A stretch of 64,000 bases of DNA from Bradysia coprophila. Lineage: Eukaryota > Arthropoda > Insecta > Diptera > Sciaridae. Both the position numbers and the translations under genes were made by a program. How positions within the stretch are numbered: the first letter of the stretch is position 1; each line of letters opens with the position of its first letter. The notes under the pieces are model-generated. The model did not search any database and had not been told where the DNA came from. It saw nothing but the letters and a program-made list of their open reading frames with translations. The stretch spans positions 26,953 to 90,952 of the forward strand of contig NW_023503787.1 of assembly GCF_014529535.1 (NCBI RefSeq). The letters run 5' to 3'. This document shows positions 1 to 9,833 of the stretch, one piece after another.

Positions 1-436
1 AAACTTTTCGATCCGAAAAAAAAATATTGTCCAATGAAAAAGATTTGCCTGCGAAATAATAGACTATATTCACACACCACTTCCATTAGCACCATTTTAA
101 TGACAATTCGATTATTCGTAAAGTCAGCTGAACTACCAAAGTACCCTTAGTTCGGAAAACTCGAAAATATAAAAGAAAAACGTCTTGGGCTGAATAGGAC
201 TAGATGGTATTATATGACAATCACTCATTTATTATGCAAAACAGAGATTGTGTTGTAACAGAATCACGACCTTTCGAAGTTACAGATACACGAAAAGACC
301 ATGTTCGTTATTAAGTTTAATACTTTAAAGGGAGACAGTGGGCATACGAGACAACGTAATTGAATCCAAGAAATTATACATCCTTTCGACAATAAAAACA
401 AAATTCTAATTTTATTAACCGTTAAGTTTCTCGAAT

Positions 437-1966
437 TTACAATGTGTACATTTGAATAGCCCTTGGAATCACAGTAATTCTAACCGGTTTCACCTCATAT
501 GACTCGTTATCGATTGAGAAAAAAATTTCTTTTTCCTCCGTACTGACCACTTCGGGAACAATTTCAACAGACCGAATATCTTCGTTCTTGCATTCAAAAT
601 CGTTGATTCCCAATCGACTCCAACTATTCTTAACAAAGTCAATGCTGGACTCTTCATATTTTCCAATTTTTAACGACATTTTCGGCATTTCATCGGGTAG
701 TCGGTTCACATTGGTGGTCAGCAGCAGTTCAGAAGGTTCGACATCGATTTCGTGACTAGTTTTGCAGTTTTCGTTGGTAATCTTTGAATAGTCTGGTCCT
801 GCAACTTGTCGATTGGATGAAAAACTGATTTTCGGTATAAACCTAGACCACCAACGCCGATTGGATTCAACGACACGTTCTTCATGTTTCACAAAACAAT
901 TCTTGCAGCCCGAACATGGAGGCGATAACACTAATTTAGCCTTACATTTCCACTGTGCACCGTTGTCGAAAGCATTGAAAAGAAACGTTGCATAGTCTCG
1001 CAGTGACCCGAGGTACCAGTACTTATCACGTCTTGTCCAAATATCGCGATAAGCACCCCAATGTAAGGAATCGATAGCGTAAACTGGCTTAACATTTGAT
1101 GCATCCGTGTCACCCTCTGCTTGCAGAACTTCTATTTTCATCACATCTTTTGGTTCCGTTTTTCCGCGAACAATTGAAATTGAAGCATTTGCCATTCCTT
1201 CCACCTCCTTCAAATTTGATGATTTATTAAAATCGTACAGGTGCATGGCTAAAGAGTTGGTTCTTCCAACTGGTAGAACTCCAATAGGACAATTTTCGAG
1301 ATACGGTCGCCGTAGAAGTCCTAAAGTGTAAGTTGTAATTTAGTTTTGTAGGACAGTGGAAGACTTACACTGAATGATCTACCGGTAATTGTCTCAGAAA
1401 CTGTTCCGTCACCGCCAGCAACTAATATTGAATCTGGTAGAGATTCTAACTCTTCAATGTATCTGCGTGCATGACCTTCTGAGTCAGTCTTGATTATTTC
1501 GATTGCAATTCCAGCCAGGTGTAGAATAGGCGCGCAATATTTTTCAAACTGAAAAAGTGAGATAATTGTCACTAACGGAGCGGATAGTATAGGTTTAAGC
1601 GAATGGAATGTGAGTTCTATAAGAAATTGTCATGCTGGATGAATGGATGAAAGACGTACCGAGTCTACAGCTGATTTCTTATCAGCAACTGGATTCAGAA
1701 TAACCAAGACTGTCTTCTGTTTAGCTGTGACTGGCTCTCCAACATCTCCATAGGACACAGCCTCCTGACAGTACTTTCTCATCATTTGGTTGATTCTGAA
1801 GAATAAATTGTATGTGAACTTGTTTGTGAGAGCATGGGTAACGCCGTAACACTTACTCATATTTTTCGTTGGAATACGAAACGCCGTAAGAGAATGCAAC
1901 TGCAGCAAATGCTGACTTTTTCCAATTGTTTCTAATTGTGGTAAAGATTTTAACAACTTTTGCCAT
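437..1966 (-). CDS. AGK: Acylglycerol kinase, mitochondrial (AGK/MULK)
   Basis: Lipid kinase that phosphorylates mono- and diacylglycerol; in animals it sits at the inner mitochondrial membrane and also serves the TIM22 import complex (family knowledge). Four exons: 1966-1857, 1795-1660, 1548-1383 and 1320-437, summing to 1296 nt, 431 aa; human AGK is about the same length. The N-terminus begins MAKVVKIFTTIRNNW and is followed by a short hydrophobic stretch (KSAFAAVAFSYGVSY) fitting the membrane anchor. Exon 2 carries the DAGK-type VLVILNPVADKKS segment, exon 3 the GGDGT nucleotide-binding motif (about residues 127-131), and exon 4 opens with LLRRPYLENCPIGVLPVGRT. The exon 3 donor is the weaker GTAGAT at 1382; the consensus-looking GTAAGT at 1368 would break the frame. 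A start at 1956 in another frame would miss the conserved N-terminus. The AATAAA on the minus strand (411-416) lies just past the stop. Confidence 0.93.
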
Positions 1967-2213
1967 TGTTAAAAATCTCTTTCGGTGGTAGATTTCAGAC
2001 TCCGGTATCCACTGACATTTCACAGACAGCTGATAACTGATGTCACCGCTGAAGTTTGTTGTTCAATTTCGCTGCGTTGTTCTGTCATTTTCTTTGCGTT
2101 TCGTAGCTGAACATCAAAACAACAACATAAAAACGTGTGCTTGGGGTTTTGAACAGTGGAAATTTGGACTCGAAAATATATTAGATTCATATGAATATGA
2201 GAGACGCTTCAAA
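1967..2213. promoter_or_regulatory. Shared (bidirectional) promoter region AGK/URM1
   Basis: Only 247 bp separate the start codons of the divergent AGK and URM1 genes, so both 5' UTRs and core promoters must lie here. I see no convincing TATA box. An in-frame upstream ATG for URM1 exists at 2040-2042, but the conserved protein starts at 2214. The shared-promoter role is inferred from spacing alone. Confidence 0.6.
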
Positions 2214-2870
2214 ATGACCGACAAAAAATTGGACATAACATTGGAATTTGGGTATGTTGATCAAGTGTACAGTGTAGTCAGAAAATTTGATGGTAAATAA
2301 ACCGGTTGCCTTTCAGTGGTGGTGCAGAATTTTTGTTCAATAAAATCAAGAAGCATGAGGTTTCATTGGATGGGAAGAAAGTTCGTAAGTAGTTTCGACT
2401 CAGGAAAATACAAAATTACAAAACAACTTTGAACTAAATTTGAACTAAAACAGAAAATCGACCTCCTCCATCTGTGTCACAATGTACAAACTGAAAAAAT
2501 TTGTCTTTTCCTTTACCTTTCAGAGACTATCCGTGATCTCCTCACGTGGATGAAAGAAAACATTTTGACTGAACGTCCGGAATTATTCATTCAAGACGGA
2601 TCAGTGTGAGTTTTTGAAATTACGTTTATCCTGTGTAATCACCGCTAATTATTGAATTGAACATTTATACAGACGGCCAGGTATTTTGGTACTGATAAAC
2701 GATGCTGACTGGGAATTAATGGTAAGTATTGAACACAAATACTTTAGACATTCGACTCACGGTTTCGGTGAAAATTAATTTCAATGATTCATTCAATGTA
2801 GGGCGAACTAGAGTACGAAATCCAACCGAAAGACAATATTCTTTTCATATCAACACTTCATGGTGGTTGA
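2214..2870 (+). CDS. Urm1: Ubiquitin-related modifier 1 (URM1)
   Basis: URM1 is both a sulfur carrier for thiolation of wobble U34 in some cytosolic tRNAs (with the UBA4/MOCS3 E1-like enzyme) and a ubiquitin-like protein modifier. Five exons: 2214-2251, 2317-2384, 2524-2605, 2673-2721 and 2802-2870; total 306 nt, 101 aa, the normal family length. All introns are GT-AG and 65-139 bp. Recognisable segments are LDITLEFGGGAEFLF, TIRDLLTWMKENIL, RPGILVLINDADWEL and the C-terminal DNILFISTLHGG, ending in the diglycine that is adenylated and thiocarboxylated. The start at 2214 was preferred over the upstream in-frame ATG at 2040 because homology begins at MTDKKLDI. An AATAAA lies about 40 nt after the stop. 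Confidence 0.95.
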
Positions 2871-5040
2871 GAGGGTGGTATTAAAAACGAGCAACGAATT
2901 GAACAAAAATAAAATCATTTCAATCGCCGCTCGAGTATAGTACATATATTGTACGTTTAAAGTTGAGAAGTGATAGAAATAAACAACAGCAGAAACAACA
3001 AAAAGCAACAAACAAAAAAAAATGTTTTTTTTTTCAGTAAAAGAAAAACGTTTCCACTTCACCACAACACATAGCTTTTGATGTTGATTTATTGAGTTTG
3101 AAATAGTTCAAATACAATACATCTCCTTTACCACTTTATGTACGAGAGAACCGAGTATTATTACAGAAGAGGGGTGCTGTTATGTGCAGATTGGTATGTC
3201 CATATCCAAACCATCGTTATAATATAACAACTTGGATAGTTCGACACAAAGTCGATATTCGAATGGAGAAAATGAACTCTTTCCGATAACAAATTGTTCA
3301 ATTAAATATCCAGCGCAAGATCTACGTTCGTTTTAATAAAAATAAAATCAAGAAAATAAGAAGAAAAAAAAAGGTTGAGAAAAATCTATAAACTAGCGAT
3401 ATACTGAACCATGAACTGAAACCCGGCATATATACATTGCGGTGAAGTTTTCTTTTGCAGAACACATTTATTTCGAGATTTTAAATGAAACGTAACTAGC
3501 GAGGTATATATACACTGTACGCCGGTACATATTAAATTAATGAAAATAGGTTGAATGACTGTTGACTGAATGCGAATTTTCAGGAACGACAAGTAATTTT
3601 AATATTACTTTTATGGTAGCTACAGGATAGTCTGATCGTGTTGTGATTGAAAGTAATCCTATTTTATTGGGTCCAACCTTTCCTCTAATGCATTAATAGC
3701 TAGATCATGTTTAATCAGTGTTTGGCGCTTTGCGCGTAGTCCTCAACTTACAGTCGATGATTAAATTAGGCTAATCAATTCAATACGGTTTCTTAATCCT
3801 AAGATACCATCTGTAGTATGCACACTCCAACCATTCGCCTCCCAATTACATTTAAGGGGTTTGCAATATACTATACTATAAAAGAGAGATAAAAAAAATT
3901 GTTTAAATTGAACTCCCTCTCTCGACGGCAAAAATTAAGTCAGAAATTCAACACAAATTAAATGAAATTAATCAGTTTTATTTTACATTAAACCAAAGTG
4001 CATTTTGGATATGACTGCCGGTGCTTTATAAAAGGACACACAAGTTCGTATTGCACAATAATTTTAAAATATCATACAACATTTCTAGAGCTGTAGTTTA
4101 TATGATTCGTTCATGTACAATTTTATGGGAATGAATTTCCCACTGGATTTGTTAGATAATTAATGGTGGAATCGTTATAAAGTTCTGTTTTTGGTGACTA
4201 TATATGTGTGTGGATATGATATGGTTTTTGGTGTTATACTATTGTGGAAAGAGTGGCTGTTACTGTAAATCGGCGTTGCACTCTCGGTGGATATAAATAC
4301 ACTTTATGCTCAAACACATGAGTGTGGGCGAACGAGAAGTTCGTATATAGTTTCAACAAATTTATTATTTTGATGAAAATTTACAAAATTTATTCCAATG
4401 TTGGTATCCTATAACCAAAGATACCAGATACACATAGGACTAAATTTGTATGATTTCAATTTCATTATAATAAATTTTTCATTTTCAGTTAGTCGTTTTC
4501 CATTTCGATATTTCATTACAATGTATGATTATTTCTGTATATTCAAAATCATTTAGCTTCGCGTTTCTATTTTCTGACCAATTTTTTTTCTCCCTATGCG
4601 TTGCGGTTATATACATCGATATAAGCAGCGTTTCTGATGGCATCTCCATTTTCACCTCAATATGTCCATCCGTCTTCATACATTTTTCAAGCGTTTGTGC
4701 ATGAATTTTGTTTGCGTTAAATTTCATTTTCTTACGATTTACTAGACCCAATTTTACCCGAGAAATGTATAATATGAATGAACAAATACAGCACACACTG
4801 CATCATGAGTGAGATATGATGAAAACATTATAACCTGAACAATCATGTGGCCTTGTTTATTCAAGGGACGTAATTCTGATCTCAATTTTTTTTTTTAGGC
4901 AAATAATGCAAATTGGTTAATGATATCATAATATGAATTCAGTTTATTTATTAGAACCAGGGCTGATTGCATTAATTAGAACATTAATTCTGAAAAAAAT
5001 TTCGTAACTTTTTAGAATTGAAATTCCGATAAATAGGCCG
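2871..5040. other. Intergenic, no gene seen
   Basis: AT-rich sequence after URM1. The first 60 bp hold the URM1 3' UTR and an AATAAA near 2908. Short open frames on both strands lack homology or codon structure. Nothing else supportable. Confidence 0.6.
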
Positions 5041-5127
5041 TGATCAGCAAGACTGTAAACTTTGGGGAGGTATCTAATAAAATGGCGGTCTGTGTAACCT
5101 CCCCAAAGTTTACAGCCTTGGTGATCA
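5041..5127. repeat. Imperfect hairpin, 31-bp arms
   Basis: TGATCAGCAAGACTGTAAAC at 5041 is repeated in inverted orientation, ending at 5127, with about 28 of 31 bases pairing around a 25-bp loop. It abuts the MITE that starts at 5154. It may be the remnant of another short inverted-repeat element; no clear target duplication was found. Confidence 0.6.
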
Positions 5128-5153
5128 GAACAATTAGGGTAACATGCCAATTA

Positions 5154-5730
5154 GGGTGGTCGATTTTTGAATATTTTCCATCCGAGCTTCTGGACCTAGC
5201 TGATGCGACTCAGCGAAGTCTAAAGAAAAAAAATATATGTATGTCGAAAATGGCTAATTTTTAGTCACTCTCATGGCGATCACTCGACCGCATTTAAAAC
5301 TTTTCTCAAAATCTTTTTGCATCTGGGTTCCCTATCAGCGTAGCCTTAAAATAAGCTATTGTGCGAAAAAATTTAAACTCATTTTGTGGAAAAATCTGCA
5401 ATAGAAATCTCTCTCAAATAAAAATATCGGAAAACTGGGAAACTTTTTTACCCGGAAAAAGTTTTTTCGTCACAAAAAGGATGTGTCTTTTGGGTTTGTT
5501 TATTAGAGTAGACCCTGTATTTTATACTAAGACCGTTTTATCAACAATTCTCTTTTTGGCTTAGACAAGAAAGCCTTTACAGCCTCGAAAAAATAAAAAT
5601 CATCTTGGGCAAAGCATAGAACATTTTCGAAAATATCTTTGTTGGTCTTAAAATTTTCTTTAGACTTCGCTGAGTCGGATCAGCTAGGTCCAGAAGCTCG
5701 GATGGAAAATATTCAAAAATCGACCGACCC
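5154..5730. mobile_element. PIF/Harbinger-type MITE, 577 bp, TTA target duplication
   Basis: Inverted termini GGGTGGTCGATTTTTGAATA (left) and the complement of CGATTTTTGAATATTTTCCA with a GGGTCGGTCG end (right) pair over about 75 bp, apart from a few mismatches. TTA directly precedes the left end (5151-5153) and directly follows the right end (5731-5733). A 3-bp TTA duplication with termini starting GGG is the PIF/Harbinger signature. No transposase frame is present, so it is non-autonomous. Confidence 0.8.
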
Positions 5731-5733
5731 TTA

Positions 5734-6439
5734 TGTCAATGTACTTCGATAGACAGACATAATCATAGTCTTTTTAAACATAGACCTTTTTGAAGGATTA
5801 AATCATTTCAGATCGCTTTATAACGTTCAGTTGCAAGTTGAAACTTTATGAAGTTGAAATATGTAATTGCACATTTCGTTATGTCTCATCTTTAATCTTT
5901 AATTTTCTATATCGTCAACAGGTCAAAGTGAAGCAAAGTGAATGTTTTCAGGTAGGGTCTTCCGATAAAATGATGTTAAGCTTGTTATAACTGACATCAG
6001 TTTAAGAATTTTGATTGAACAAGAAACAAGTTTTAAGAGCACAGGTACTTATATGGTGTCTGTATTGTTTAAATAATAATGGGACAAACGAATTACTTAT
6101 TAAACATAGGATTGTAGTTAGGCATAGAGTATGTAAATGTTTCACTTAGACACTGATCAAATATTGGGTAACAATTACGGAAACTCTAGAAATACTAAAT
6201 GCATGCCCACGATTGAGACACAAGGCTGTGCAATCAAAGTCCGAATATACAAATTTGAATAAGGCTTCATCAAATTGACTATAAAGCCGTCTGTTGATTA
6301 CTTTTACAGTTCAGTAACCGGCGAAATAATTTACATCAAATCAACGTCACAAGTTAGTAGAAAAAAAACATTTTTCCATTTCCTCAACATCTGGATTGTA
6401 TGGTTCATTAAAAAAGCTATATCATCATATTCCTGTATA
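5734..6439. other. Intergenic, 5' flank of the BTB gene
   Basis: About 700 bp between the MITE and the BTB start codon. The BTB reading frame is open upstream to 6275 but has no ATG before 6440, so that extension is presumably 5' UTR. No repeat or motif stands out. Confidence 0.5.
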
Positions 6440-7699
6440 ATGGCGTCACAACACCCAACTAATTGGGGTACAAATTACCGCAGTATTTATGAGCGCAATC
6501 AAATTTTACTAAATAACCAGGAATTGTCAGATGTAAAATTTCAATTCGAAGATAACACTGTGCTGTTAGCCCATAAATTTATCCTGGCCAGCAGAAGTCC
6601 TGTGTTCGAGAAAATGTTTATTTATTGTCCTACCGATGAAAATTTCATTCAAATGGAGTGTGTAACAGCAAATATTTTCTTTAAATTCTTGCAATATCTC
6701 TACACAGACGATATTTCATGGTTACGAGTGTATAATGTTGGTCCAGTTATGGCTATAGCACACAAATATGGAGTTAATCATTTAGAGGAATTGTGTTATG
6801 ACTATATGTCCGGAAGATTGAACATCGAAAATGCATGCACATTCTTACAGCATTGTTACCCCTTTCGCAACAAATTCACAGAAAAGCTGTTCTCCTTTAT
6901 TGATGCGAAATGTGAAGATATAATATTGCAGCAAAGTTTTTCCGACCTGTGTATCGATGCACTTTTATGTATTGCTAAACGTGATACGTTGGTTGTGCGA
7001 GAACATCACCTTTTCAAACAATTAATTGACTGTACTTATCTGGCTTGCAAGAATACCAAACCAAATCCGAATGCAAAAATTGTTTTCGATCAAATACGCT
7101 TTCCTACTATGAACGTATGCGAATTCAATGAATGTCTACGAATCGCTCCAAACTTTTTCACTGACGAAGAAAAACTTTGTATTGTCAATTGTATACGTGG
7201 ATCGGATCGGACCCAACGGAGGAGTGTATATAATTTGGCATATCCGAGTATCAAGCGAGAATGGAAGTTAGTCAAAGAGTATCTGTTCGAGCCACAAGGC
7301 TACGATTGCACACCAGGAAACAAAAATTTTGCTATGCGTTTCCAAGTAACAAAATCGATAGAACTGAAAGAAATTGAATGCTTTGCAAATGATAACTGTT
7401 CGTACTTTGTCGAATTGGTTGATGGACGCCAGCGATCAATATTTTCCAGATTCGTTCCGTTTTCGGACTCATACGTGGTAACGACTTCAATGAAATTAGA
7501 ACCGTTAACCACTTACACTTGGAAAACTTGTATGTACTGTACGAGTACTATACGATTTGCTGTGTCGCAAGGCAACAATAAAATTCAAGCTTCGAATACG
7601 TTTTCGTTTGTGGGAAAGGGTAGGAGTGCACTGAAAAAAATTAAATTTGTTCAAAAGTATTTTATTTGTCTTTCAATCAGTCGATTTATAGTAAATTAA
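6440..7699 (+). CDS. BTB-BACK-PHR domain protein (BTBD1/2/3/6-like), intronless
   Basis: A 419-aa protein with the domain order of the BTBD1/2/3/6 (Drosophila lute) group. The BTB/POZ domain covers about residues 25-120, with the core LSDVKFQFEDNTVLLAHKF and ILASRSPVFEKMF. A BACK domain follows to about residue 235, and a divergent PHR-like beta domain spans about 280-405. Family members are usually substrate adaptors for cullin-3 ubiquitin ligases (family knowledge). The first ATG of the open frame is at 6440; upstream open sequence lacks any Met. The whole gene is one exon and the PHR segment is poorly conserved, which suits a retrocopy or a lineage-expanded paralogue rather than the canonical family member. 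It ends 155 bp from the stop of the convergent ADAR-like gene. Confidence 0.8.
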   Translation: MASQHPTNWGTNYRSIYERNQILLNNQELSDVKFQFEDNTVLLAHKFILASRSPVFEKMFIYCPTDENFIQMECVTANIFFKFLQYLYTDDISWLRVYNVGPVMAIAHKYGVNHLEELCYDYMSGRLNIENACTFLQHCYPFRNKFTEKLFSFIDAKCEDIILQQSFSDLCIDALLCIAKRDTLVVREHHLFKQLIDCTYLACKNTKPNPNAKIVFDQIRFPTMNVCEFNECLRIAPNFFTDEEKLCIVNCIRGSDRTQRRSVYNLAYPSIKREWKLVKEYLFEPQGYDCTPGNKNFAMRFQVTKSIELKEIECFANDNCSYFVELVDGRQRSIFSRFVPFSDSYVVTTSMKLEPLTTYTWKTCMYCTSTIRFAVSQGNNKIQASNTFSFVGKGRSALKKIKFVQKYFICLSISRFIVN

Positions 7700-7854
7700 G
7701 GAATGGAAAAATGTCTGCACAAAGACGAAACCAATGTGTTTGTTACAATATTCGAAAACATTTAAAATAATGAAAAAAAAGTATTCAAAACTATTCTAAT
7801 ACATGGGAATAGGAACTTGTGAATTGTGTACTTAGATCATACACGAACTTAATC

Positions 7855-9833
7855 TCAGTTTAACTTGGTGTCCCAGGCACCAAAATTTTGTGCTTTAAGA
7901 GCGTCGTAAAACATTTTCTTCACCTCATTATATTTCTCAATCCCTTCGGCCGACCAATGGGTTAGCTTTTCATCGATGTCATGGAACATATACCTGAATG
8001 CACTCCGTGACACTTGTGACGCCTTGCCGTTCTTCTTCAACCCAGTATTCAGATCGATTATCTCTGCGCCTCGTCCCATGCTCCAACAAACGCCATAATC
8101 TTCACACGAAGCAAAATTCGAAATTTCCATCACGAATGTGGATTCGAATTTTGGTGTGTTCAGTCGATATCCATCGGTTGAATTTAGATTTGCTACCGGC
8201 GATTTTTCCAACCGTCCGAACATAGCTCGATGTAAGTGGAATGGCACATAACTGCTGCCCAGGACGATCGATTCTAAGTAAATCGGTTTGATGTATTTGG
8301 ATAGAGCTGCACCCTATAACATCAACATCATTATCGAATCAGATTTTAAATGAGGTCAGTATTTACTAGTTTACCTGTAAGCCAAGTATGTTCCATCGGG
8401 CCATTTTGTCTGAGCATGACATCGATTTTATCCGTTGAGCGTTCTGGAAATAAAGTTCTTATTTTCGTTTACAGTTCGGTCATTGAAAAGAATTTACGGT
8501 CTCGGAAAGGTTATCCGTCCCACCAATTTTTTTCGTCCGCAGTGTTCCCTGTCTAGCCCTACATGGAAAATGGTAATATGAAATCGATTAATTTAAAATG
8601 GGATTGAATGAGATCACCAACATTTTTTTCAGCTGAGCACATCCCTTTAAGCTGAACACTCTAGCATCACCACAAGGTATCGTGTTCACATACAAATGAA
8701 ATTTCACTTCTGCTTTCAATTGAATCTCTTTCCCACTCATAACAAATATCGATGGTTTCACTGAAAGCATAGGGATGGGAAGCAAGATATTGAATAGAAA
8801 ATAGATTGTGTTTCAGAGATCGAACTTACTTTCTAACATCGATAGGAGTTCTCGGTATAAGAAACAAACGAAGCTTCGTCTAACCAACACCTCTGCGTGC
8901 ATGTCATGCAAAACTCTGCCATTTTTGTCTTTAAGTTTATCTGCAAAGCATTTCGTTCCAGTACCAACAGCGACCACCGTAGCATCATTAACCGACATTC
9001 CATTAGTCATTACGATTCCAGAAAGCACTTTGTGGGCTTTGTATTGAACATTGTTTCTCATAAGTTCATTGAACTTGCTTTTTACAAGTCTATTTAAGAT
9101 GAGAAAAAATTGCTAGTCATTTCAAATTCCACGTAAAATCATCGGTTATAACAAACATTTCAATTGAATCGGCAAAAGGTTGTTCCAGCCGAAATGGTAA
9201 TAATTGGGGCGGCCAAGATATTTGTTGAAGTTTGAAGCCAGCAAGACTTTTAAGAGCTGTTTCAGCAGCACTTTCTTTTGTTATTTCAACTGAACTACCC
9301 CATTGGTAGTAAGTTACACCTCGAATTGAAATGTGGTACTTGATTCGATTGTCGATTTTTTCCCATCCATCAGCAGTTATCTCTGACTCAAACAATAAAT
9401 CCAATGCCTTCCTCATGGGGTTGGCATAATCGCTGGACTTTTTCATAGCGTATTGAATGCTCGGTTCAGATAATCTTTGCCTTTTAGCTGCATTCGGAAC
9501 GAAGTTTATGTCATCGTCATCGTAATATTCGAGTGCTCGTTTATTGTTCGAGCCTTGATCATTTTCATCGAAAGATGTATAGTAGTTTTCGCCAAGAAAT
9601 TGAAATTGGTCGAAACTAACGTTGTGATAATTTTCATTCGTATCAGAAAGCTGATAATTTGGAATCATTTGTGGCTGACCGTTCCATTGAAGTGGATTTT
9701 CATGAAAGGTATCGCCATTTCCTTGGTAATATCCTGGAGTATTATTATATGGATCAAAATACGGATTCTGAGCAGGATCCATATTATAATTAGTTGACTG
9801 AAATAATCCTTGTACTCTTTGTAGGAAGTTCAT
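7855..9833 (-). CDS. ADAR-like adenosine deaminase with one dsRBD
   Basis: Six exons: 9833-9133, 9089-8830, 8760-8618, 8548-8498, 8443-8375 and 8313-7855; 1683 nt, 560 aa. The N-terminal 135 residues are Asn/Gln/Tyr-rich and contain a basic KRQRL nuclear-localisation-like patch. One double-stranded RNA-binding domain follows (about 138-205), then the adenosine deaminase domain. Zinc and catalytic motifs are present: MHAEVLVRR (His, Glu), NTIPCGDARVFS (Cys) and MSCSDKMARWN (Cys). The C-terminus ends in a typical AQNFGAW segment. Two oddities: Drosophila Adar and vertebrate ADAR2 have two dsRBDs, and the loop after LRTK is shortened and lacks the GEG whose Glu flips the target base in ADAR2. 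The family converts A to I in double-stranded RNA; activity of this copy is uncertain. The exon 1 donor (GTGGAA at 9132) is weak but keeps frame. Confidence 0.85.

Noticed and set aside
1369-1382. Consensus donor GTAAGT at 1368 for AGK exon 3
   Set aside because: It puts exon 4 out of frame; the weaker GTAGAT at 1382 gives the family sequence TITGLLRR and a total length divisible by three.
6275-6439. Upstream extension of the BTB frame
   Set aside because: It begins at TTG and contains no ATG; homology starts after residue 20 of the protein beginning at 6440.
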